Below the pieces are notes generated by a model that was given only the letters and a program-made list of their open reading frames with translations, was not told the DNA's origin and did not search any database. Positions 10,201-19,147 of a DNA stretch of 64,000 bases are shown here, piece by piece (the first letter of the stretch is position 1; every line of letters begins with the position of its first letter). Source of the stretch: Macrostomum hystrix. Taxonomy: Eukaryota; Platyhelminthes; Macrostomidae. The translations under genes and the position numbers were made by a program. The DNA lies in contig CATNEN010000007.1 of assembly GCA_950097015.1 (NCBI GenBank), positions 12,277,001 through 12,341,000 of the forward strand. The letters are read 5' to 3'.

Positions 10201-12227
10201 TTGTCGAAAAGCACTGGCGCTCGAACCCGCACCGGCTGTCCCTGTCACTGCACCCGGCCGCCCGCTATTCCGACCGCCTCCTGGCCGCCGAGCGAGCCGC
10301 TGTCGCCGCCCAGGCCTCCAAGGCTGACCTGACCGTTGTGCGCCGCGAGGCCCAGGAACTGCTGGCGGCGCAGACCGCGCGCGCCGATCCAGGACCGCTG
10401 CCGCGACTGGCGCTCAGCGATCTTCCTCGCCAGGCGCCCCGGTGGACCACCGACTGGGCGCTGCCAGACCGCCTGCTGCTGTGCCCGCAGCCCACTAACG
10501 GACTCGTGTACTTCAGGTACGTGTGCCTTCTGACTGTCTGTGAGTGAGTGAGTCTGGGTTGGGTGGGTGTGGGTGAGTCTGCTGTGCTTCTGTATGAGCT
10601 CTCCTGCTAAGCTGCCCGCTTCCACCCGTCTGCAGGGCCAAGCTCCGCCTGCGAGGCCTCTCTAACGGCCAGATCCGACTGCTGCCCCTGCTGAGCCTGG
10701 CCCTGCCCAAGCTCGGCACCATCGACACGCCCTACGGCCGCTTGGCTGAGGCAGTCGACCGCATCAGTGGCGGCTTTGCGTGCACGCCCTACGCCACCAC
10801 CAGGCCAGACGAGGCCACCGCCAGCTGCGACTTCGGCCTGGTGATCTCCACCTGCTGCCTGGCCGCCAACCTGCCCCAGGTGCTCCAGCTGTGGCGCCAG
10901 ATCTGCCAGCAGCCCGACTGGGCCGCCCGCGACCGCCTGGCCAACCTGCTCAAGATGGAGTCCGCTGACCTCGTCAGCCGCCTCACCGGCCAGGGCCACA
11001 CCTTCGCCGCTGGCCGCGCCGCCGCCCGACTGAGCGAGGCTGGCCGCGTTGCCGACCTGCTGACAGGCCTGGACAGCCTGCGAGCCATCAAGCTGGCCGC
11101 CGAGGCTGACCCCGCCAGTGTTGAAGCCCTGGCCAGCGACCTGGCCGACCTCTGCCGCGTTGTTTTTCGTCCGGAGAATTTCCGCATCAGCCTGACTGGA
11201 GAGCAGGTCAGTGTGACCGCCTCCTGCTGCTTTAGTAGCGTTTTGTGACTTCTCATGGCAGAAATATTATGCTCATATGGGAGTAATACTGCTCTTAGGG
11301 GAGTAATACTGCTTATAGTAGAGTAATACTGCTCATAGGGGAGTAATACTGTTCATTGGGCAGTAATACTGCTAATTGGGCAGTAATACTGCTCATTGGG
11401 CAGTAATACTGCTCATAGGGGAGTAATACTGCTCATAGGGGAGTAATCTGCTCGATCATAGTGAAGTAGTACTGGTCATAGTAGAGTAATTCGCAATGAT
11501 TGTGTGTATTGAACTTGCTGTTTAGCCCGAGTCCGGCGTCAAAGAAGTGGAGGCCTTTCTATCCGCCTTTGATGCTGCCGCCAGCGCCGAAACAGCCACC
11601 GCCAAGCCCGCCCAGCCGCCGCGCTTTGAACTCGCCGGCGGCGCCGTCTCCAAAGCCGGCCTCTACGAGCACTTCGAAGTTGGCTCCATGGGGGTGAACT
11701 TCTGCGCCCAGGCATTTCCCTGCCCGGCCCTGACCCATCTCCGCTTCCCCGCCCTCATGCTGGCCGCCGCCCACCTGTCCTCCCGCTACCTGCACCGGGA
11801 GATCCGCGAGATCGGCGGCGCCTACGGCAGCGGCGCCCGCGCTAGCCCCGGCGCCTTCTACTTCATGTCCTACCGCGACCCCCGCTCCCTGCGCACCCTG
11901 GACTCGTTCGCGGCCGGCTCTGATTGGCTGACGGGCTGTCCGGACAATCTCACCGAGTCCGACCTGGAGGAGGCCAAGCTAGCCGTGTTCAAGACTCTGG
12001 ACATGCCCGTGCCGCCCAAGAAGCGCGGCCTGGAGTACTTCCTCACCGGCGTCACGGACGACATGCGCCAGCAGCTGCGGGACCGGCTCTTCGGCCTCGG
12101 CGTGGAAGATGTTCGCCAGGCCGCCGCCGAGGCCCTCGGGCCCAACCAGAGGACGCACAAGGTCATAATCGGCTGCCGCAACCTGGAGCTGGACTTCAAG
12201 CAGTGGGTCAGCTCTCAGATTGACTGA
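7299..12227 (+). CDS. PITRM1: Presequence protease, mitochondrial (PITRM1/PreP, M16C metalloprotease)
   Basis: Mitochondrial matrix peptidasome that degrades cleaved targeting peptides. Exons: 7299-7763, 8187-8715, 8999-9390, 10197-10516, 10636-11206, 11526-12227; all joins keep frame and give 992 aa. The inverted zinc motif HILEH is at 7536-7550, and the distal metal Glu lies in GVVYNEMKG in exon 2. Other landmarks are RDPFFKML, FMNAMTAPDYT, YHPSNATVFTYG, SGLGTAF, PTNGLVYFR and REIGGAYGSGA with SYRDPRS near the C-terminus. No ATG lies in the first exon. A candidate start exon at 6887-6973 (ATGGCACTT..., hydrophobic with Arg, donor CAA/GTATCT) would add 29 aa in phase and reach about 1021 aa (human 1037). 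It looks like a mitochondrial presequence but is unproven. Four of its introns hold minisatellites. Confidence 0.95.
7806..8140. repeat. Two short minisatellites in a PITRM1 intron (21-bp and about 24-bp units)
   Basis: About ten degenerate copies of a 21-bp unit with ttctgctccaattaaaccca run from 7806 to about 8040, followed by three copies of a unit with cccataagcccattcctgct up to 8140. Confidence 0.85.
8755..8895. repeat. Degenerate 24-bp minisatellite in a PITRM1 intron
   Basis: Five to six diverged copies of a unit of the type gagattcgtctatttcc. A related gagattcgtc motif recurs in the BTB-gene intron array at 50335-50516, which may be coincidence. Confidence 0.6.
9404..10163. repeat. 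Minisatellite, 20-bp unit, in a PITRM1 intron
   Basis: About 38 copies of cctccactggcactccgctt with interspersed variants (ccccactt, tttactggtatttccgcct). The variant block recurs about every 170-180 bp, showing higher-order duplication. Confidence 0.95.
11268..11485. repeat. Minisatellite, about 20-bp unit, in the last PITRM1 intron
   Basis: About ten copies of gagtaatactgctcatagg with small variations, filling most of the intron. Confidence 0.92.
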
Positions 12228-12664
12228 ACCGGCTGCCACGGTCATCGGTCTTGGATTTATCGTTAATAAATAGTTTCTTATCATGTATTGCTCCCTTATT
12301 GCCATAAAGTGTCATGCTATTATTGCCATCGATTGTGAAGAGGCTTGTTGAAGTAAGCAACTTTAGATACGAAGTCCCATCCATTGTAAGATCTCGGATA
12401 GCATGTTGGCTGCTAGACTTATTGTATTACCCAGGTGTGTCCTGACGCGCATGTTAGTTGACTAATTTTTTGTTTATTTTTGAATAAAAATATTCAGCAA
12501 GTGCAACGCCGCATTTCTTAGAATGGTAGCTTTTCAAACTGATGTCACAGCGCTGATTTGTTTATTTTACTGGTGCCTTTTAGCCCACAGACTACTGTCC
12601 CCTCTCAGCCAGATTCTATTCACAAGTACCAAATCCCTATATTAGCAAGATCCGAAATTCGAAG
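12228..12664. other. PITRM1 3' region
   Basis: AT-rich, with two AATAAA hexamers. No gene seen. Confidence 0.4.
12265..12270 (+). other. PITRM1 polyadenylation signal AATAAA
   Basis: Canonical hexamer 38 bases after the PITRM1 stop codon. A second AATAAA at about 12483 could serve as an alternative. Confidence 0.55.
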
Positions 12665-13258
12665 GTCACTCAAATCCTAAATCCCACTGTCACTCAAATT
12701 CTTAAATCCCACTGTCACTCAAATCCTTAAATCCCACTGTCACTCAAATCCTTAAATCACACTGTCACTCAAATCCTTGAATCCCACTGTCACTCAAATT
12801 CTTAAATCACACTGTCACTCAAATCCTTAAATCAGACTGTCACTCAAATCCTTAAATCGCACTGTCACTCAAATCCTTAAATCACACTGTCACTCAAATC
12901 CTTAAATCGCACTGTCACTCAAATCCTTAAATCCCACTGTCACTCAAATCCTTAAAACCCACTGTCACTCAAATCCTTAAATCCCACTGTCACTCAATTC
13001 CTAAATCCCACTGTCACTCAATTCCTAAATCCCATTTTCACCCCAATCCTTAAATCCCACTGTCACTCAAATCCTTAAATCTCACTGTCACTCAAATCCT
13101 TAAATCCCACTGTCACTCAAATCCTTAAATCCCACTGTCACTCAAATCCTTAAATCCCACTGTCACTCAATTCCTAAATCCCACTGTCACTCAATTCCTA
13201 AATCACACTGTCACTTAAATCCTAAATCCCATTTTCACCCCAATCCTTAAATCCCACT
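12665..13258. repeat. Minisatellite, 25-bp unit, upstream of PQBP1
   Basis: About 24 copies of a 25-bp unit containing cactgtcactcaaatcctta, with shorter variants (actcaattcctaaatccc) repeated in two places, suggesting a duplicated sub-block. Confidence 0.95.
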
Positions 13259-13476
13259 GTTTGTCAGATCAAGAATCCCATAACACTTAACACATAACAG
13301 TTAATTCCCAATACTCAACCCTAATCGTCAGGTGCATAGTAAAGACAATTTTATTCCTGTCTTCCAGCCACAGCGGAATCATCAGTCATCTCCGACTGTC
13401 ATACTCTGCAGCGCCATCTCGCAGCTCTCCTAGCAGCAGCAGCAGCCAGAGTCGAGTCACCCAGCTCCGCCAGCCT

Positions 13477-14740
13477 ATGCCGCTGCCGCCAGCACTGCTT
13501 GCCCGCCTGAAGCGGCGCGGAATTGTCAAAGACGACGATGGCGAGGCCGGCAGCCAGCGGGATCGCCGGCCAGCCGAGACGGGAACCAAACCAGATGGGG
13601 AGGAGGCTGAGAAGGCCGGTGAGGAGGCGGCAGAGGAGGAGGAGGTGTTTGCTGAGCACCGAGACGAGGAGGACGAGGAGGCGGAGGCGGCGCTGCCGGC
13701 AGCTGATGTTAAGAGGGCAGCAACAAAGGGCAAAGCTACGCCGGCCAGGGCCGCCTCGGATCAGAGCGGCGACGACGAAGATGACGAGCTGACGGTGCAC
13801 GGCACGGCCAAGTGCCCCAACCGGCACATCCTGTGGCACGACTGCGGCGCCTACTGCTTCAAGCGCTGGGGCCGCTTCCGGTTCAGCCCCGACCAGCGCA
13901 TGCTGGCCAGGCGGGACCACATGCTGCGCCGCTACCCGCTGCCGCCCGACTGGTTCGAGGTCGCCGACCCCGTCACGAACCGGTTCTACTACTGGAACTC
14001 CGTCACCGAGCAGGTGAGCAGCGCGAAGCTGTTGGGCAAGCTGGAGGCCGGACAGGCGGATGCGACTCCAGCCCCCCTCATTAATTCACGTTCCACCCCC
14101 GACAACCCCGCAGGTCTCCTGGCTGTCGCCGGGTCATCCGCGCGCCGTCGTCTCGCTGGCCGCCGAAAAGCTGCGCCTCGACGAGCGCCGACGTCAGGAC
14201 GAGCGAATGGCGGCCCAGGCCGCCGCCAAGGCAACAGAGCTGGAGGCCGCCCGAATCGCCCAGCACGAGTCCGGCGACACTGCCGCCGCTGCGTCTGGCT
14301 TGGCCTCCGCCTCGGGCGCCGCCGCCGGGCACGAGGTTGACGATGAGCGGCAGCGGCAACGGCGCGACCATCGGCGTAGACGTCGCCACCGTCGTAGCCG
14401 CAGCCGCAGTCGCAGTCGCAGCAGTAGCGGAGGCTCGAGCGGCAGTGGCGGAGGTGGCGAGCGACACCATCGGCACCACCGACGACGTCGGCATCATCGT
14501 CGAAGACGCCGCAGCTCCGGCGATAGCGGCAGCGGTGGCGAAGGCGGCAAGCGCGCGCTGGACCCAATGGACCCGTCCGCCTACAGCGACGCTCCGCGTG
14601 GCGACTGGAACCGCGGCCTCGAGGCCGCCCGACGCTCCAAGAAGTCCGGCGCTGAATCGTCGAGCAAGCGTGGCGGTCGAGGCGACGATCCGCCGGCGGA
14701 GGTCACGGGTTCGCCTCCAGCCAGCCGCAACTCAGACTGA
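13477..14740 (+). CDS. PQBP1: Polyglutamine-binding protein 1 (PQBP1), WW-domain splicing factor
   Basis: Nuclear protein linking transcription and U5 snRNP assembly. Exons 13477-14013 and 14114-14740 (phase 0) encode 387 aa; human PQBP1 is 265. It starts MPLPPALLARLKRRGI, matching the PQBP1 N-terminus. An acidic stretch follows, then a Cys/His segment (C-x3-H-x3-H-x-C-x3-C, residues 113-127) that human PQBP1 lacks. The WW domain comes next (LPPDWFEV...YYWN, with VSWLSPGHP on exon 2). After that are an Arg/Ser- and His/Arg-rich low-complexity region and the signature LDPMDPSAYSDAPRG, the conserved stretch near the U5-15kD-binding C-terminus. The human PYPSPGAVL-type motif is not seen at the end. 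The splice junction falls exactly inside the WW domain before VSW. Confidence 0.94.
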
Positions 14741-15524
14741 CCAGGGTTGAGCTAGCCTGCTGCTAACTCATTCATTGTTGTACCATAGCTGAGGGATTTG
14801 AGTCCACATCAGCGATCTCTCCGATCCCTTTATTCACGCATCCCAGTTTTACTTGCTGTCAAATATAAAAGTGCAAAGTGCAGGCGCAGCTGTACAATAA
14901 TTCGCAGCCGAATGTCGTTGCGCTGTCGCCAGCTGTTCGAAACTCTCCTGAATCCAAGACTTGCTTGCTTTCTATGAGGTGCGCCCGCATGCGACATCAA
15001 GTCCATAATATTAATATTTGATTACACCTGCCCCACTTGGACCAGATGTGCAGCCGACAGCACAGCCGCAGGTATTGCGTACGGCTGTTCAGTCCATGGA
15101 CTGGGTGAACGCCACAGCCACCCTCAATTACCCCATCTAATGCTGGTACCCATTTAACAGCTGGGTGAACTGAAGCAATGCGAAGAGACTTAAGTGTCTT
15201 AAATGGACACAAATTGTTCCAGTGGAATCTGGATCCGAACCACCGACCTTCAAGTCGTGAGTCCGACGCTATAGCCACTTGGCTACAACCTCCACCACTC
15301 CCAAGGACTTTTACATTTAGCACTTGTACATATCGGCTCTATGCTATATATAGTACCTAGCTAATAGCTCACAACTCTACGCACGCATCCAGTGGACGGT
15401 TTTTGCCATAGACTGCGGCCGATCTTTACTCGGCTTGCTCTATTAGCAGCTGTGGCACAGATCAAAATTGCACCCAAATTATTCTCGCACTCGATGTCGA
15501 TGAGCAAGCAGCTGGCAGCAGAGC
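14741..15524. other. Intergenic PQBP1 / DUF4419 gene
   Basis: Contains a SINE on the minus strand (15008-15292). The rest is unremarkable. Confidence 0.5.
15008..15292 (-). mobile_element. tRNA-derived SINE, fullest copy in the window
   Basis: On the minus strand a tRNA-like head begins ggttgtagccaagtggctat (A-box-like), has a CTCACGA anticodon-like loop, and a B box ggttcggatcc. A body follows containing ggtacccatttaacagctgg and ccatggactgaacagccgta. The tail is tgcggctgtgctgtcggctg, then cacatctggtc and ggggcaggtgtaatca, ending in an AT-rich end. Head and tail recur at 43791-43950 and part of the body at 4066-4135, so this is a family rather than a tRNA gene. Confidence 0.8.
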
Positions 15525-17920
15525 ATGGCCAAGCAGAGTAACTCCAGCGACGTCAACCTCGTCCCGCTGATCGTCGTCGACAAGCTGCTTGAGCGCCCGA
15601 CGCCTAACAAGCTGAAGCCCATTCTGGACAGCTGCGTCCCAGACAGCGGCTACACCGCCTTCCGACCCTTCCTGCGCCAGGTGAGACTAGCAGCACGGCC
15701 AAGGTTTTGCTCAATCCCAGTATTGCGATTTGCACCTGCACTTCGTGCATCTAAATTATCGAAAGCTGAAGGTGATGTATAGTGTCGTCCGTTCGACTGA
15801 ACCGCCGTGCAGGTGCACCTTTCAGTATATGTAGACTGAAATGTGAAACTAAACAGGTAATCGTAAAGTAAAGAAACGAATGCCATCCGGCACTGCCGCG
15901 CCGACCCCCCACAGCACTCGAGTGCGGACTTGGTATTTGACGCCAACTCCGAGATGAAGCTGGTTGTCTCGCCTGAGCAGAGAAAAATGGAGTCCGACTC
16001 GGAGGCCGGTCAGAAGTACATCATCGACCTGCTGGGCCTTCCGGGCAGCCTGATCATGGCCTACCGCCTGCACGGCGTTGTCTTGATGGGCCCCCACGAC
16101 TGGTGGAACTGCATTGCGCAGTGCATCAGCCAGCAGGTGCACCTGGAGCACCGGGTTCGGCGCGAGGACATCAGCGTGATGGGCAGCCTGCAGCACGTCA
16201 GCGTCACGGCCCGTGCCGCCAAGCCCACCATCGCCGTCTGGCTGCAGGAGATCGAGGCGGCGGTGCAACGCGGCACCGCCCACAAAACCGAGCTGGCAAG
16301 CATGCTGCAGCGCAGCTTCGCCACCTCGACCGAGGCTTCCGACCTGGGCAACCTTAACTCCGCCATCTGCGCCTTCAAGTACAGATTCATGCCCGAATGT
16401 GAGCCGCCCTCCTGGGTTCCTGGGAGTCTAGGACTGCCGTGTGTGTGAGTCTAGGACTGCTCTGTGTGTGAGTCTAGGACTGCCCCATGTGTGAGTCTAG
16501 GACTGCCGTGTGTGTGAGTCTAGGACTGCCTTGTGTGTGAGTCTAGGACTGCCGTGTGTGTGAGTCTAGGACTGCCTTGTGTGTGAGTCTAGGACTGCCA
16601 TGTGTGTGAGTCTAGGACTGCCATGTGTGTGAGTCTAGGACTGCCCTGTGTGTGAGTCTAGGACTGCCATGTGTGTGAGTCTAGGACTGCCATGTGTGTG
16701 AGTCTAGGACTGCCCTATGTGTGAGTCTAGGACTGCCCTGTGTGTGAGTCTAGGACTGCCCTATGTGTGAGTATAGAACTGCCCTGTGTGAGTATTGAAC
16801 TGCCCTGTGTGAGTATAGGACTGCCCTATGTGTGAGTCTAGGACTGTCCTATGTGTGAGTATAGGACTGCCCTGTGTGTGAGTATAGGACTGCTCTGTGT
16901 GTGAGTCTAGGACTGCCCTATGTGTGAGTATAGGACTGCCCTGTGTGTGAGTATAGGACTGCCCTGTGTGTGAGTCTAGGACTGCCCTATGTGTGAGTCT
17001 AGGACTGCCCTATGTGTGAGTATAGGACTGCCCTGTGTGTGAGTCTAGGACTGCTGTGTGTGTGAGTCTAGGACTGCTGTGTGTGTGAGTATAGGACTGC
17101 CCTGTGTGTGAGCATAGGACTGCCCTATGTGTGAGTCTAGGACTGCCCTGTGTGAGCTGTGCACATGTGGCATTGTGCGAGGGTGAATCTGAATTAACGC
17201 CACCGCCCCGCCAGCCGCCTTCCGTGAGCAGAACTACCTGTGCGGCATCTACGGTGTGCGAATGCTTGGCAAGGCGGAGGACTGGCAGCGCCTTCTGCAC
17301 CACTTCTCGGAGGTCTGCACCTACCTCAAGACCAGCTCGGAGGACTACGGCATTGAGACGCCATGGATGGAGGGCGTGCAGAAGATTCTGGAGTTGCTGC
17401 TGAGCACCTATGAGCATAGCGGTAGGCCCAACGTTGTCAGGCGCTTCTGGAAGAACATGCTGACTGACGACTGCGTTAACTGCAGCTCCGGGCATGTGCT
17501 GCACGGCTGGCTGGCCTTCCTGTTCTCCTGCCAGATCATCGAGCCGATGGTGGACCTTCGCTGCATTCCCCTCGACTTCTCCGTCTCCTGCCTGCCATTC
17601 ACTGCTGACGCATTCGGCTGTTGCCTGGACTATGAGCTGTGCACAGGTGAGTGCTGGCTGAGAGCTGTGCACAGGTGAGTGCTGGCTGAGAGCTGTGCAC
17701 AGGTGAGTGCTGGCTGTGAGCTGTGCACAGGTGAGTCCTGAGCAATGAGCAATGAGCTGTGCACAGGTGAGTCCTGAGCAATGAGCAGGTGTGCTGAGCT
17801 TCATGCGGAATTCCGTGGCCCGGCATTGCAGGCATCACCGGCTACGCCATGAAGTTCGACCGGGAGATTGAGCGGTGGCAGGTGGAGCCGGTGCACGAGT
17901 GCTGCCTGTTCAAGTACTGA
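15525..17920 (+). CDS. DUF4419 domain protein
   Basis: Four exons: 15525-15680, 15915-16398, 17215-17646, 17832-17920, all in frame, 386 aa. The layout fits the DUF4419 family of unknown function: HDWWNCIAQCISQQV near the start of the domain, then after exon 2 REQNYLCGIYGVRMLG followed by EDWQRLL, and an FWKNML...GHVLHGWLAFLF segment in which the family has a WW..I and GW..F pattern. No signal peptide or membrane segment seen. It ends HECCLFKY. The ATG at 15525 is the first in frame. Intron 3 carries a 23-bp minisatellite and intron 4 is made of copies of its own 5' splice site. Function is unknown for the family; I infer none. Confidence 0.82.
16420..17152. repeat. Minisatellite, 23-bp unit, in DUF4419-gene intron 3
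   Basis: About 31 copies of a unit containing gtgtgtgagtctaggactgc. Each unit holds GTGAGT, the strongest form of the 5' splice motif. The array starts about 20 bases after the real donor (gaat/gtgagc at 16398/16399). Confidence 0.95.
17634..17795 (+). repeat. Splice-junction repeat: five copies of exon-3 end plus 5' splice site
   Basis: The authentic exon end and donor gagctgtgcacag/gtgagt is followed by four further copies, at 26-bp spacing and then 36-bp spacing (with cctgagcaatgagcaat). The exonic 13 bases and GTGAGT are kept in all five. Confidence 0.95.
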
Positions 17921-18370
17921 TGGGAAAATCTGCCGAGTTTGTGTGACTTGTTCAACAGTTGGTCACTTACCAACTGCTAGTTGCTGGAAGCTATTCCCGT
18001 TAGTTGAAAATTGACAAAGCCTATTTTTAGCGACAGCATACCGTTCAAATTTAAATAATTTTCTTCGTGTTTGATTCAAACTCTTAAATTAAAATTCAAA
18101 CAAAAAACAAGAATTACATTCTGCTCAAGCTGCTGGCGAACCTCGTAGATTGTTTTTTTAACTGGGCATCGCGGCCTACTTATAGTAGGCTGCAACAGAC
18201 ATAGTAGAGTTCTGACTTGGTTTAAAGTTCCATTTCTAACCCAGACAAGCATTGCATTTGGCCCTGTACTCCGTACCGCCTCTTTTATCAGTCTGCACCT
18301 CCCCCAGCCATTGCCAGCTAGTCCTTCTGTGTGCACACAGCTGTGCCTGGTTCTTCTCTCCGCATGAACG
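17921..18370. other. Region downstream of the DUF4419 gene
   Basis: AT-rich, no gene or canonical polyadenylation signal seen. Confidence 0.35.
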
Positions 18371-18748
18371 CTTGCCTGCTCTAGCTATAGTACAGATAAA
18401 CAGTCTGTCAAATGAGAAAATAGCTTGCCTGCTCTAGCTATAGTACAGATAAACACAGTCTGTCAAATGAGAAAATAGCTTGCCTGCTCTAGCTATAGTA
18501 CAGATAAACAGTCTGTCAAATGAGAAAATAGCTTGCCTGCTCTAGCTATAGTACAGATAAACACAGTCTGTCAAATGAGAAAATAGCTTGCCTGCTCTAG
18601 CTATAGTACAGATAAACACAGTCTGTCAAATGAGAAAATAGCTTGCCTGATCTAGCTATAGTACAGATAAACAGTCTGTCAAATGAGAAAATAGCTTGCC
18701 TGCTCTAGCTATAGTACAGATAAACACAGTCTGTCAAATGAGAAAATA
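18371..18748. repeat. Minisatellite, alternating 53/55-bp unit
   Basis: Seven copies of a unit starting cttgcctgctctagctatag and ending tgtcaaatgagaaaata. Copies differ mainly by presence of an extra AC (aaacagtct versus aaacacagtct), in an alternating pattern that suggests duplication of a dimer. Confidence 0.95.
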
Positions 18749-19147
18749 ATGAAAAGCAAAGAACAAGTGTTTACGAGCTCGTAGCCTAGCTTGATCAGCC
18801 ACCACTGCACGATGATTAATTTTCCGACCCGGTCACAAAAAATACTTCTTGCTGCCCTCCAGAATCTGAACCCGGAACCTGCAATGGGAAAGTAAGGTTT
18901 TTGGCAGAGATGTGGGGTTCCACGATGGGGCTCAATGTCTTGAAATATGAGGGACTTAAGTTCGCAGTGGTTGGGGTCCCAGAGCCTGGGGCTTCCTCGT
19001 GACTTTTGAGGCTCAGTCCCAGTAAGTGGACGCAGTGCTTGGCCAAAGCAGCATTGAAGTACAGTCCTGTGTTCGTGCCTGCAAAAATCTACTCCTCTCG
19101 CTGCTGCTGCCACGCTAGTCGTGGTCACAGTCCCTGCCAAAATACTA
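18749..19147. other. 3' flank of the ankyrin/Mab-21 gene
   Basis: No gene recognised. It contains gaacccggaacctg, a possible B-box-like piece on the minus strand, too little to call a SINE. Confidence 0.3.

Noticed and set aside
14337-14750. 137-codon second frame inside PQBP1 exon 2
   Set aside because: Alternative reading of the CGN-rich low-complexity region; the PQBP1 frame carries the conserved DPMDPS motif.
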